Assembly: GCA_002699585.1 (NCBI GenBank)
Contig: PABP01000021.1
Coordinates: 496,001 to 560,000, forward strand
Origin: Anaerolineaceae bacterium
GTDB lineage: Bacteria > Chloroflexota > Anaerolineae > Aggregatilineales > Phototrophicaceae
Reading direction: 5' to 3'
Length of the DNA: 64,000 bases
This document shows, piece after piece, positions 46,655-55,112 of the stretch. Every line of letters begins with the position of its first letter. Position 1 is the stretch's first letter. The notes below the pieces were generated by a model, which saw only the letters and a program-made list of their open reading frames with translations, was not told the origin of the DNA and did no database searches. A program made the position numbers and the translations under genes.

Positions 46655-47767
46655 CTAGCTGGTCGGCCAGTTGATCTTCTGCACCGCGTCAGGAGCCATG
46701 TACAGGGCACGATCCCAATCGAGGATCGTCTGTTCCATGATGCGCCGCGACACGTCCGGGTTGCCCGTGGTTTCTTCCAGGCCCTGGTTCTGGTAGCTCT
46801 GGAAGTCATCAGCGCGGGTGCCCAGGCCAATGAGATAACCGACATTATCAGTAACGCCATCATATGTGGTCGTTTCGCCCAACATCTCGCCCGTCCAGCT
46901 GTTGTAACCAATGATCTCGTTGACCTGGTCAGTCACCGGGAACTTGTTGGGGTTGCCGTCCTGGATGGTAATCATCATCGCAGTCGCAGCCGCGCGCGCG
47001 TTGCTCTTGCCCGTCAGGATCACATACGGGCCGTAGATGTTACGCGCTTCAGCCTGGTCGACCGCATCCCCAACCGTATTGACATACTTCTGGTACAGGT
47101 TGTCACCCAGCGACGACGCCGAGGTTTCCGTGCGTGTGCCGATGCCGCCCGATGTCGAATAGGACCCGTTCAGGATCGGGTAGAAGTGCAGGTGATTCTG
47201 GATCGCGTTGTAGGCGATGCCTGCCTGGCGCTGGAAGATACCCACGTTCCACAGCTGGTTGTACTTCACCAACTCTTTCGTGTACTTCAGGCCAACCGCA
47301 TAATCCTTCAACGTCACCGTGAAGTCCGAAGACAGGATCTCAGCGAACTTCACTTCGCCGCCTTCTGCGATCTCAGTGAACACCACGCCACCCGGTCCCA
47401 GCCGATGCACCGGAATGACTTTCGGCAGCGAAGAGTTGACGGTCTCCACGTAGATCGGCCGCCACAGTTCGGGTTCCATGTCGCGGCCAGCGTAGATCTC
47501 ATAGCGCTCGCGCTGCGTCCACTCCGCACCAAAGTTCCCGGTCGAGACCAGCTCAGCCAGCACGCCGCGCTGGCGATCTTCACGGCTGGGTTCCTTGATG
47601 TGCTCACGAATGTCGAACCCGTTTGGGAACTTCCATTCGGGGATCAGGTTGTTGTCCAGCTCGCGCAGCAGTCGATCCTTTTCGGGATGACTGCCCGCCT
47701 CGACCCGGCGCTTGCGGTTCTCGATAGCTTCTTGCAGAAGCGTTTCTTTAGTTACTAGCTTCACCAT
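46655..47767 (-). CDS. Major capsid protein
   Basis: A 370-residue protein after the protease-scaffold and decoration genes. An N-terminal helical region (to about 60) precedes the body with EWTQRERYEIYAGRD, EGGEVKFAEILSSDFTV and GLKYTKELVKYNQ (the last typical of HK97-type E-loop/P-domain junctions). Size and place fit an HK97-fold capsid. GGAG lies before ATG 47767. Confidence 0.85.
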   Translation of the reverse strand: MVKLVTKETLLQEAIENRKRRVEAGSHPEKDRLLRELDNNLIPEWKFPNGFDIREHIKEPSREDRQRGVLAELVSTGNFGAEWTQRERYEIYAGRDMEPELWRPIYVETVNSSLPKVIPVHRLGPGGVVFTEIAEGGEVKFAEILSSDFTVTLKDYAVGLKYTKELVKYNQLWNVGIFQRQAGIAYNAIQNHLHFYPILNGSYSTSGGIGTRTETSASSLGDNLYQKYVNTVGDAVDQAEARNIYGPYVILTGKSNARAAATAMMITIQDGNPNKFPVTDQVNEIIGYNSWTGEMLGETTTYDGVTDNVGYLIGLGTRADDFQSYQNQGLEETTGNPDVSRRIMEQTILDWDRALYMAPDAVQKINWPTS

Positions 47768-47807
47768 TGTCTGGGTCTCCTTAAATTCCGCCGATAGGGC
47801 TTGCGGC

Positions 47808-48185
47808 TTAGCTGAAGTTAATCAGCTTGCCGTCGATAAAGTTGTTGGCATCCTTCTCGGAGAGCACGCGCACAAAGGGAACTTTGCCCGCGCCGCTGCT
47901 GGTCGAGTAAGCCGCGGCAGGGATTTCATGCGCGGTCACACTCGCCACTGTTACATAAATTGTGTCGCCGATACTCGGCGTCAGCGATGCGCCGATGTCC
48001 ACGCGGTACACCGCGCCATCAGCACTGATAGCCCGCATATCGCCGCTATCGCCGCTTTCATGCGGGAACCCTGGGATGTTGTTCACCAGGATCGGCTTTC
48101 TGCCGCTGATGCTGTGGCTCAGCGTCACATCGACCGCATTGCCATCAGATTTAGGACCATGAAATTCACGAGTCACTGTCACCAT
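47808..48185 (-). CDS. Capsid decoration/head protein
   Basis: A 125-residue beta-rich protein located directly before the capsid gene, the usual place of decoration proteins (gpD or DUF2190 type). Features are VYRVDIGASLTPSIGDTIYV and a Gly/Pro-rich centre. GGAG lies 9 bases before ATG 48185. Confidence 0.66.
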   Translation of the reverse strand: MVTVTREFHGPKSDGNAVDVTLSHSISGRKPILVNNIPGFPHESGDSGDMRAISADGAVYRVDIGASLTPSIGDTIYVTVASVTAHEIPAAAYSTSSGAGKVPFVRVLSEKDANNFIDGKLINFS

Positions 48186-48231
48186 AATTGGGATCTCCTA
48201 ATGTATGTCCTGCTTGGGAAGGCGCTAGCGC

Positions 48232-49251
48232 CTAGCTCGGCAGCGGCGAACCAAGCACCGGCTCGCCCTTATCCTTGCGATTCGCGGGCTGCACGAAGTC
48301 AGGACCCATCATTTCCTTGACGCTCTCTTTGTTGAACGCCTCCAGGTCCTCGTCGGCCAGCACCGTTTCCAGCGCCTTGTCCGCCTCGGCTACCGTCGAT
48401 ACGCCGTCGATGCTCAGCTTGCCATCGTCGGTTTCTTTGATGCCCACCAGCTTGCTAACCAGCTTCTGCACTGGCTCCAGCTTCACCGCCTCAGCGATCT
48501 TCGCCTTGACGTAGGTGGCCAATAGTGTCGATGCTTCACCGCGTGCCGCATCCCGCTCCGCCGTCACTGTGCTGACCTGTTCTTTCAAGGTCTTGTTTTC
48601 GGCTTCCATCTCAGTCAGACGTGCGCCACTCTGCTGAGCGTCATACTGCTCCAGAATCTGCTTCTTGATCGATTCCGGTACATCTTCCAAATGAATTTGA
48701 TCTGGCATAGTGTTATCCTCTGTCTCTTTGGTGATTATTGGCTCAGCAGCAGTCTCCGGGATGCCGACTCGGTCCGGTGCAGCCAAGTCGATGCTTTCCA
48801 GCTCGAAGGCCACCACGTTGTCACCGTCCATCCGGCCAAAGCCATAGACAGAGGTTCCGACGCGGCTGCCCGCGATCTTCGCCAGCCTGAAGTGCTCGCG
48901 CGCCTCAGCTGTAACGGGGATGCCTTTCGCCCAGGCCACGCCCTCGCCGTCGATCATCGCCGCCAACCAGCGCATGGCAGGGGGTGCATACTCGTAGGGG
49001 CGGTCTTCATCACGAAGATGGCCCCAGCGGCCCTCTGGCTTGTTCTTGTTGACCGCGTCAACAATCGCCTGGACCGCCTCACGGGTATACGTCCGCCCGT
49101 TCCGCGAACGAGCGCCCACACGCCCAATCGGCAGTGTCACGAACATCGCGTCCTCACCCAGCTCCGCCACCATGTTGGCTGGCAGCGCTATCGTCGGATG
49201 CGCCCCGCGAAGTTCACTGATCTGTAGCAAGGTTGTTTGGACTAACGACAT
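48232..49251 (-). CDS. Prohead maturation protease fused to a scaffold domain
   Basis: A 339-residue protein. Residues 40-165 match the gp21-type prohead protease pattern: SRNGRTYTREAVQAIV, the His in RWGHLRDEDRP and the Ser in SRVGTSVYGFG. Residues 200-330 are coiled coil and acidic, like a scaffold that is cleaved away. A fused protease-scaffold is therefore inferred. ATG 49251 with GGTGG upstream is favoured; an upstream GTG (49320) has no good ribosome site. Confidence 0.72.
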   Translation of the reverse strand: MSLVQTTLLQISELRGAHPTIALPANMVAELGEDAMFVTLPIGRVGARSRNGRTYTREAVQAIVDAVNKNKPEGRWGHLRDEDRPYEYAPPAMRWLAAMIDGEGVAWAKGIPVTAEAREHFRLAKIAGSRVGTSVYGFGRMDGDNVVAFELESIDLAAPDRVGIPETAAEPIITKETEDNTMPDQIHLEDVPESIKKQILEQYDAQQSGARLTEMEAENKTLKEQVSTVTAERDAARGEASTLLATYVKAKIAEAVKLEPVQKLVSKLVGIKETDDGKLSIDGVSTVAEADKALETVLADEDLEAFNKESVKEMMGPDFVQPANRKDKGEPVLGSPLPS

Positions 49252-49330
49252 CTCGAATCCACCACATGAGCCAATAAAGAAGGAGTAGCCACCCTTAAGG
49301 TAGCCCCCACCCATCGGCACATAGGCAAAT

Positions 49331-49361
49331 AAAAAACCCCTGTGTGAAGACAGGGGTTTTT
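49331..49361 (-). terminator. Terminator separating cargo genes from the capsid block
   Basis: AAAAACCCCTGT and ACAGGGGTTTTT arms with a 6-base loop. It closes the transcript of the 49.4-50.7 kb cargo genes, so the protease gene needs read-through or a promoter close to its start. A second AT-rich hairpin is at 49378-49401. Confidence 0.83.
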
Positions 49362-49440
49362 CAACATGATGGGGCCAAGAGTTATTGTTAAAATAAACTC
49401 TCAGGGGGAAGTTTTGGGCAATATCGCGATACTGAGAAGA

Positions 49441-49980
49441 TTACTTATCTGATTCGTCTTCTGGTGCCTCGACGAGTTCCGCATCCGTCTTTCGAATATT
49501 GTGTGGAGCGCCATAATCGTCTTGGCACACGAAATAGACTGATGTGACGATATTGACAGTCGCCTCAAACCCTTTCTCTTTATGCCTGATCCGCTGGCCC
49601 AGATAGAGGTCCTGTTCACGTTTTGCCAAACACAATTCTTTTAGCGTCTCCGTCGATTGTCTGACTGTCCGCATGTCAATCGTATCAAATGATCCGGGTG
49701 CCATGCCCTTTGTTGGCAATGTCTTATATTCCCACCATTCACTGCAATCATATTCATGGCGTTCCAGCCACCAATCTTCGCCAACAATGATTAGATCCGC
49801 GGGGACATCGATTCCAGTAGTATTCGAGTGTGGCCAGTATTCGAAGTCTGCTATTTTTTCGAACGCTTCCCAACCGATGGCGTACTCCCCATCAGCCGAT
49901 CCGACCCACAAGACATCTGCAGGTGTCTTCCCGTTGTCAGCCAGCATTTCAAGCGTTTCCTTCAAAAAAGTCTCACTCAT
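49441..49980 (-). CDS. Hypothetical cargo protein A of a duplicated pair
   Basis: A 179-residue acidic protein. It matches its neighbour over most of its length (TFLKETLEM, VLWVGSADGEYAI, KIADFEY, GEDWWLERHEYD), so the two arose by tandem duplication. No known family is recognised. Base use is more AT-rich than in flanking phage genes. Confidence 0.6.
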   Translation of the reverse strand: MSETFLKETLEMLADNGKTPADVLWVGSADGEYAIGWEAFEKIADFEYWPHSNTTGIDVPADLIIVGEDWWLERHEYDCSEWWEYKTLPTKGMAPGSFDTIDMRTVRQSTETLKELCLAKREQDLYLGQRIRHKEKGFEATVNIVTSVYFVCQDDYGAPHNIRKTDAELVEAPEDESDK

Positions 49981-49982
49981 GG

Positions 49983-50519
49983 CTACTCACCTCCGATTTT
50001 GTCCTCTGATTCGTCTATTAGTTGAATATCTTCTTTTAGAAAACCGTAGATGCCATCCCCCTTAATTTGCACTTTCATAGACATAGAGAAGACGCTAACG
50101 ACTGTGCCTGTTCGTCCATCAACCAATCGAACGCGCTTTCCTAAAAATTTATTCTCTTCCTCACGCGCCTTGAGCAATGCACTGATAGTGCCGGCATTCC
50201 GATGCACCGCATTTATATTAATAAGATTAAACGGTTGTGGATGATTTGAAACTAATGGAATGGTCTTAAAACTCCACCACTCCGTGCCGTCATATTGATC
50301 GCGCTCCATCCACCACCCATCACCGACAACAACCAGATCGGCTACAACCTCTAGCCCTCTATGGTTATCTGGATCGTATTCAAAGTCTGCAATCTTCACA
50401 AAATCGGCCCAGCTAATGGCGTACTCGCCATCATCAGACCCGACCCACAGCACTTCATCTGTCGTATGGCCATTCTTAACTATGCACTGGACAGTCTCTT
50501 GCAAAAAGTTCTCACTCAT
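49983..50519 (-). CDS. Hypothetical cargo protein B of a duplicated pair
   Basis: A 178-residue paralogue of the preceding entry (NFLQETVQC, VLWVGSDDGEYAI, KIADFEY, GDGWWMERDQYD). AGGTGAG lies before ATG 50519. It overlaps the next gene by 4 bases. Function unknown. Confidence 0.6.
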   Translation of the reverse strand: MSENFLQETVQCIVKNGHTTDEVLWVGSDDGEYAISWADFVKIADFEYDPDNHRGLEVVADLVVVGDGWWMERDQYDGTEWWSFKTIPLVSNHPQPFNLININAVHRNAGTISALLKAREEENKFLGKRVRLVDGRTGTVVSVFSMSMKVQIKGDGIYGFLKEDIQLIDESEDKIGGE

Positions 50520-50719
50520 GGCGACTCACCTCCGCTTTTTACTTCTGATTCGTCGACAACCTCACAATACCTTTCAGCAGATCTTTTAGATATGGCATCA
50601 ACGCGATCCCAGGGCGTGAGCTTCCACGTTTTGATAGTCGGTGTCTCATAAATCAAATATCGCAGGTACTTTTTACCTTGCTTATTGATATAAATCGACG
50701 ACCTGTTTTTCTCGCTCAC
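50516..50719 (-). CDS. Small hypothetical protein
   Basis: A 67-residue basic-then-acidic protein. It starts at GTG 50719 with GGAGGG upstream and overlaps paralogue B by 4 bases. No domain is seen. Confidence 0.5.
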   Translation of the reverse strand: MSEKNRSSIYINKQGKKYLRYLIYETPTIKTWKLTPWDRVDAISKRSAERYCEVVDESEVKSGGESP

Positions 50720-50737
50720 GCTGGCTGCCCTCCGCTT

Positions 50738-51463
50738 TTACATATCCAAGTCGCTCATCAGCACATTCTCGAAGAACAACCGGTGCGCCACCTGGTACAG
50801 CCGCATATCCTTCTGCTGAACCCGCTCAGCTAGCGCATGTGTCTCCGCGTCCAGCTCAATCGCATCTGTATCGACCACCGCCTTATTATAGCGCGGTGGC
50901 GTCGGTAAGCTCCACCCAAACGCCTGGTTGAACCGTTGCACGCTCTCCGGGAAATATGCCACCAGCCCGAACACCATGCGCGGGTCCTGAATGTTGCGGA
51001 TGGCCGCCTCGACATCACCCAGGCCCAGCAGTCGCGTCTGCACATTGGCATACGACGCCGAATGATGCTCCAGCCAGTAGTGGAACCCGTTGAGGCACGT
51101 ACGCTCCCACTCGTCACCATGCCCATCACGCGCCTTCTTGATGAAGTAATACCGGCTCAACAACTGCCTGACGGGGTGCCGCAGCATGGTCATCAGCCGC
51201 CACTCGTTCCCGGCCAGCCGTGTGACCCGCCAATCGTAGTGGCTCATCACCAGGCGGTACGGCGCGATGTCTGTCGGGGTCAGGCTCAGCATATGCGCAA
51301 TCGCATCCACATTCATATACGGGTAGGGCGGCTTCGCCTTGCTCAACGGGCTGATCGGCACCGGCGCGATCTGCTCCCTGGGGTACTCCTCCGCCAGCAG
51401 ATGCCGCAGCGTCGTGCCCCCGCACTTCATCAAATGCAAAAAAAACACCTTACTCCGCAACAT
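50738..51463 (-). CDS. PAPS-dependent sulfotransferase
   Basis: A 241-residue protein of the Sulfotransfer_2 type. The 5'-phosphosulfate loop is FFLHLMKCGGTTLRHLL (residues 7-23). The 3'-phosphate site is MLRHPVRQLLSRYYFIK. These bind PAPS; the acceptor may be a sugar or Tyr. GGAGGTGG lies before ATG 51463. Such enzymes are rare in phages. With the glycosyltransferase five genes away it may sulfate a virion or envelope glycan. Confidence 0.82.
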   Translation of the reverse strand: MLRSKVFFLHLMKCGGTTLRHLLAEEYPREQIAPVPISPLSKAKPPYPYMNVDAIAHMLSLTPTDIAPYRLVMSHYDWRVTRLAGNEWRLMTMLRHPVRQLLSRYYFIKKARDGHGDEWERTCLNGFHYWLEHHSASYANVQTRLLGLGDVEAAIRNIQDPRMVFGLVAYFPESVQRFNQAFGWSLPTPPRYNKAVVDTDAIELDAETHALAERVQQKDMRLYQVAHRLFFENVLMSDLDM

Positions 51464-51749
51464 CCACCTCCATGCTGATGCCTGCCAGGTCGATGCCCGC
51501 CATCTCCAGCGCGATCCGCTGACAGCTCACCTCATCAATGCCCCGCTCGATGCACGCGCTAACATCGCGGTCGATCTGTGCCCACACATCCGGCTCACGC
51601 CGCTCAGCGGTTGACAGCGTGAATATAACCAGCACCAAGCCAACGGCCACAGCCAGAAAGATTACCATCAGCGCAATACCAAAGCCGTCATCACCCATCG
51701 TTCCGTATGATGCCTCTGGCTGAGGTTTGACCTTCATTTTCTCACTCAT
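51450..51749 (-). CDS. Small single-span membrane protein
   Basis: A 99-residue protein with one span (about 24-44) and an acidic C-terminal half with two Cys (VSACIERG, DEVSCQRIAL). AAAGGA precedes ATG 51749. It overlaps the sulfotransferase start by 14 bases and may be a membrane partner for it. Confidence 0.55.
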   Translation of the reverse strand: MSEKMKVKPQPEASYGTMGDDGFGIALMVIFLAVAVGLVLVIFTLSTAERREPDVWAQIDRDVSACIERGIDEVSCQRIALEMAGIDLAGISMEVDVAE

Positions 51750-51954
51750 AGCGTTGATCCTTTGCTTGTCCAAACACCTGCAGGATGACCGTCGCGCCCA
51801 GCATAAATCCGACCGCCAACCCGATGAGCAGCTCCAACTTACCCGGCACCACGATCAGGAAGAGGATGCCCACGCCAATCCAGAACAGCGAGCACCACCA
51901 GCAGTCTGGCTCCTTCGGTACGATCACCGGGTCACGTCTCCGTGCGATCTTCAT
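51742..51954 (-). CDS. Small two-span membrane protein
   Basis: A 70-residue protein with basic start MKIARRRD and two hydrophobic segments (WWCSLFWIGVGILFLIVV and LLIGLAVGFMLGATVIL). It overlaps both neighbours. Holin-like in shape, but in the head gene block. Confidence 0.55.
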   Translation of the reverse strand: MKIARRRDPVIVPKEPDCWWCSLFWIGVGILFLIVVPGKLELLIGLAVGFMLGATVILQVFGQAKDQRYE

Positions 51955-52204
51955 CCTCACCGCCTTTCTGATAATGGACATTCTCAGGCACCACCTCATT
52001 GATCGGCTCCCAGCTCGCATCCCGAACCAGGTAGTCGATATCGTTCTCACGCACGTGCTTGTAGCCCAGCTTGGCATAGAAGGCGATCACCTGCCCGATG
52101 TCCCGCCCTGGGAACTTGGTGCGGATCTTCTCATTCTGCAGATGAGTGGTCATCAGATGACCATCCTCATCGACCTGTATTTTATAGCCCTGCAATGGTT
52201 CCAT
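51932..52204 (-). CDS. Small hypothetical phage protein
   Basis: A 90-residue charged protein with a Trp in RDASWEPINE. GAGGTGAG precedes ATG 52204. It is 13 bases after the head-morphogenesis gene. No family recognised. Confidence 0.5.
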   Translation of the reverse strand: MEPLQGYKIQVDEDGHLMTTHLQNEKIRTKFPGRDIGQVIAFYAKLGYKHVRENDIDYLVRDASWEPINEVVPENVHYQKGGEDEDRTET

Positions 52205-52217
52205 CTCTCACCTCACC

Positions 52218-53402
52218 TCACAATAGCGGCGGCTGAATCGGTAGCGCCTGCCGCGTGATATTCCACAACACGTCGCCCAGCAGGTTGCGCGTGAACTGCT
52301 CGGCTTGCACGGGCGATACATACGGCGTCAGGTTCGCCTCACGACTGGCCGCCAGCACCGCCCGCAGATCATCCTCAACGCTCTGAACACTTTGTGTCAT
52401 CGACGACCTTACGCCACACATATCATGCGGATGGAACGGAGGAATAGGCGCGCCATCTATCGGGTAAGGCTCTCGGACGCGCACCCCACTCAAATCAATC
52501 GTCGCATGCTGCGGGCAAATCGGGCAGGTGGGGTCGCCATTCAAACTGCGAGCGATGTCAATGCCATCCACATAGGGATTCCTGCGCGCGGCAATGTAGG
52601 CCGCGTTATTTGCCCCCGCGGAGATCTCCGTCCGCGCCAGCCGCATGGCATCATACGACATATCCGACCCGTACGGCTTATTCGTCCGCACCTTCTCCCT
52701 GCCCGGTATCAGATACCGCGTGGACAGCCGTGCGATGTCTACCGCGCTCAGGCCCTGGCTGATGCCATCCATCAGCATGGCGTCCAGCTGCTGCCGCGTG
52801 CGCTGGTCCACCCGCCAGATGCGGTCACTCAGCCGATACCCACTCGGATCGACCCACGTGTGCGGCGCTTCGTACGCCGCCAGCGGGTTCGGGTCGAACA
52901 GCCGCAGCCGGGATGCCTTCTGCGCATCTTCGCGCGACAACTGCGGGAAGCGCTCCAGCATCTGGTCAATTGTCAGTTCGCGCATCGTTCGCCGCCCGAT
53001 GCTCATCTCGCTCACCGAGCTGCGCTCCATCCAGTAGCGCACATCGCCCGGCAGCCGCTTACGCAAAAACGTGCGATGCGCCAGCACGATCTGGTACACC
53101 ATCACGCCGATTTCTTCCAACAGCACCCGCGCATACGGTGAACGCGGCGTCCCGTCAGGCCGGATCACCTCGCGGCCACCATTTCCGAGCAGCACCCCGT
53201 CCAGCACGGCGACAGCATCCCCGGCCACCGCCCCGGCACGCTCCACCGGCACGATGCCATCGTCATCAGCAGCCCGCAGCACCACCGCCCCGATGCGCTC
53301 AGCAGCGTTGGTCATCAGCACCGTGTACCGCTTGCGGAACCGGACCTGGGCACCCGGCATGATCCGGCTATAGGGAATTGGGTTCGGTAGCGTCCTCGCC
53401 AT
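52218..53402 (-). CDS. Head morphogenesis/minor capsid protein (Mu gpF/SPP1 gp7-like)
   Basis: A 394-residue protein. The C-terminal part has RLARTEISAGANNAAYIAAR and the Cys/His cluster DPTCPICPQHAT...FHPHDMC that define the Mu-F-like domain. Such proteins enter the prohead with the portal. GGAGGA just before ATG 53402 fixes the start, overlapping the previous gene by 35 bases. Confidence 0.87.
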   Translation of the reverse strand: MARTLPNPIPYSRIMPGAQVRFRKRYTVLMTNAAERIGAVVLRAADDDGIVPVERAGAVAGDAVAVLDGVLLGNGGREVIRPDGTPRSPYARVLLEEIGVMVYQIVLAHRTFLRKRLPGDVRYWMERSSVSEMSIGRRTMRELTIDQMLERFPQLSREDAQKASRLRLFDPNPLAAYEAPHTWVDPSGYRLSDRIWRVDQRTRQQLDAMLMDGISQGLSAVDIARLSTRYLIPGREKVRTNKPYGSDMSYDAMRLARTEISAGANNAAYIAARRNPYVDGIDIARSLNGDPTCPICPQHATIDLSGVRVREPYPIDGAPIPPFHPHDMCGVRSSMTQSVQSVEDDLRAVLAASREANLTPYVSPVQAEQFTRNLLGDVLWNITRQALPIQPPLL

Positions 53403-53778
53403 CGTCCTCCGCCTCAATCTCATCGAGCGGCATAGCGGCTGATTTAATGATGTGCAGCGTCACACTAGCCCCATGCTCGCCCTTGATGAGCAGCGAGTTA
53501 ATCGACCATTCCATATTGTGATCGTTCAGCCACATCTCGAAATTGCCGCCAGGTGACAGGTCCAATCCGTGAACCTCGCCTTGTAGCAGCTCCTCGATCC
53601 GCTTCCGCAGATTGACTCTGGCACTCTGCAGGCGATGATTACCCGTTTCTTCATGCCAGTCCTTCACAACCTGGAAGGCTTGCTGTAGTTCTTCGGCCTG
53701 CTCGATGAGAGCATACTTGTCACGTGCATCGATTGCCTTGTCTGCCATTTTCTTGATGTCCTCCACATCCTGAGTCAT
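53368..53778 (-). CDS. Hypothetical phage protein
   Basis: A 136-residue acidic helical protein (DKAIDARDKYALIEQAEELQ) with a C-terminal beta part. GGTGAG precedes ATG 53778. No family recognised. Confidence 0.55.
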   Translation of the reverse strand: MTQDVEDIKKMADKAIDARDKYALIEQAEELQQAFQVVKDWHEETGNHRLQSARVNLRKRIEELLQGEVHGLDLSPGGNFEMWLNDHNMEWSINSLLIKGEHGASVTLHIIKSAAMPLDEIEAEDDGEDATEPNSL

Positions 53779-53788
53779 TATCTCACCT

Positions 53789-54043
53789 CTATAATTCCCA
53801 ATCTGGAAGATTATCCACTTCGGATCGTTTCATTTGCTTGGCATTAATTGTGATAGTGGCGTGCGCTTGACCTTCAGCCTTATCTTCGAGGTACATCTGC
53901 CACATTTCGGGTTCGTCGCCCATGCACCACGTCAGATCAATTTTGTCATGTGGCTTGATGACCATCTTCATAGCTTCTGGTACATCATGCCATTCAAGCT
54001 CAAATACCCAAATTAGTTCATCGCCATCGGTTACTTCACTCAT
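53789..54043 (-). CDS. Small acidic phage protein
   Basis: An 84-residue protein rich in Asp, Glu, Met and Trp. The start is one of two adjacent ATGs (54046, 54043) behind GAGGTG. No function known. Confidence 0.5.
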   Translation of the reverse strand: MSEVTDGDELIWVFELEWHDVPEAMKMVIKPHDKIDLTWCMGDEPEMWQMYLEDKAEGQAHATITINAKQMKRSEVDNLPDWEL

Positions 54044-54052
54044 CATCACACC

Positions 54053-54271
54053 TCACTCGTAGAAAAAACCGTCGCTCAAAAACACATGCCGACCCTGTAG
54101 CGCGTCGCCTTTGCAGAACGACGCCAGACAATAGCGGCCTTGGCTGCCGAACTGCATCCAGCGCACGATGACGCAGTAGTTCACATCATCCCGCTCGATG
54201 ACCTCGCCATGCTGGCCATATAGCGGCTCGTCCGGCTGGATCGCCACCACAGCCCCTACAGGTGGCCTCAT
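54053..54271 (-). CDS. Small phage protein with SH3/KOW-like beta fold
   Basis: A 72-residue protein. VGAVVAIQPDEPLYGQHGEV then NYCVIVRWMQFG looks like a short beta-barrel. ATG 54271 overlaps the upstream stop (ATGA). Function unknown. Confidence 0.5.
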   Translation of the reverse strand: MRPPVGAVVAIQPDEPLYGQHGEVIERDDVNYCVIVRWMQFGSQGRYCLASFCKGDALQGRHVFLSDGFFYE

Positions 54272-54516
54272 GCGTCGTCGTCATTCAGCAGCGCGCAAAA
54301 GTCTATCCAGGCAACCAGAACGAATGCCATCATTTTCAGCAGCCGGAACATCGCCGGAGACATTTCGCTTTCGATTGACTGCCACAGCTCGTTGACCGCC
54401 GCATGAAGTTTCATGCTTTCAGTACGCATCGTGTGGATCTCGACGTATTGGCCGCGCTGTTCGTCCTCGTCCCACACAAATATGACCTGTGGCTCGTCGC
54501 CTTTCGGATAAGCCAT
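54268..54516 (-). CDS. Small phage protein with a C-terminal hydrophobic helix
   Basis: An 82-residue protein with a hydrophobic stretch near the end (MAFVLVAWIDFCALL). ATG 54516 with GGTGGAG upstream. No family recognised. Confidence 0.5.
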   Translation of the reverse strand: MAYPKGDEPQVIFVWDEDEQRGQYVEIHTMRTESMKLHAAVNELWQSIESEMSPAMFRLLKMMAFVLVAWIDFCALLNDDDA

Positions 54517-54531
54517 CTTCTCCACCTCGCG

Positions 54532-54717
54532 CTACACGACGGGGTGCGTGAAGATAGAGTGCCAAATTCCCTGCTGAATGATACGGCGATGAAACTCTAG
54601 CAGGACAAGCTCGTCTTTCTCCTCGTCAGTCGCAGATTTCTCGGTATTCGGCTTCATCACGGAGTAATCCGGTCTGGAAACCAGCCGACCATTCTCGTCC
54701 CGGTCTATTCGAATCAT
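54532..54717 (-). CDS. Small charged phage protein
   Basis: A 61-residue protein, MIRIDRDENGRLVSRPDYS at the start. AAAGGA lies 6 bases before ATG 54717. No family recognised. Confidence 0.45.
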   Translation of the reverse strand: MIRIDRDENGRLVSRPDYSVMKPNTEKSATDEEKDELVLLEFHRRIIQQGIWHSIFTHPVV

Positions 54718-54728
54718 TTTGCGTCCTT

Positions 54729-55091
54729 TCACACTCCCGACTGTTCGAGCTTAGCCCGCCGATCCTGCACCAGCCGCCCGATCTTCAGCAGCTCCTTTTT
54801 GCTGGCGCCCGTCACTTCCTCGACACCCGCCCCCTCACGCAGCCACTTCAGCACCGCCTCCGCCACATGCTGGATCGCGACCTGCTTACGTTTGGGTAGG
54901 GTGATCTGCGAGCGGTACGCGGCCTCAATCGCCTTGCGGATCGCGCGCACTTCTTTGTTCGTCTGCCAAAAATCTTCTTCGCCTTCCCGGTCGAACCGGA
55001 TCATCAGGTCAGCGAAGATGAACTGCATGATGTTGGCAAACGAGTTCGGGTTATAGCTGTTGGGGTTGTATTCGGTCTTTGGCTCAGGCAT
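54729..55091 (-). CDS. Hypothetical phage protein next to portal
   Basis: A 120-residue protein with an Asn/Pro start (EYNPNSYNPNSFAN) and a basic helical body. AAGGGG precedes ATG 55091. Possibly a head-assembly accessory. Confidence 0.52.
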   Translation of the reverse strand: MPEPKTEYNPNSYNPNSFANIMQFIFADLMIRFDREGEEDFWQTNKEVRAIRKAIEAAYRSQITLPKRKQVAIQHVAEAVLKWLREGAGVEEVTGASKKELLKIGRLVQDRRAKLEQSGV

Positions 55092-55112
55092 TTGGCTACC
55101 CCTTCAGAACAG

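Noticed and set aside
52305-53362. Plus-strand Arg/His/Pro-rich frames
   Set aside because: Antisense to the Mu-F-like head gene, no ribosome sites.
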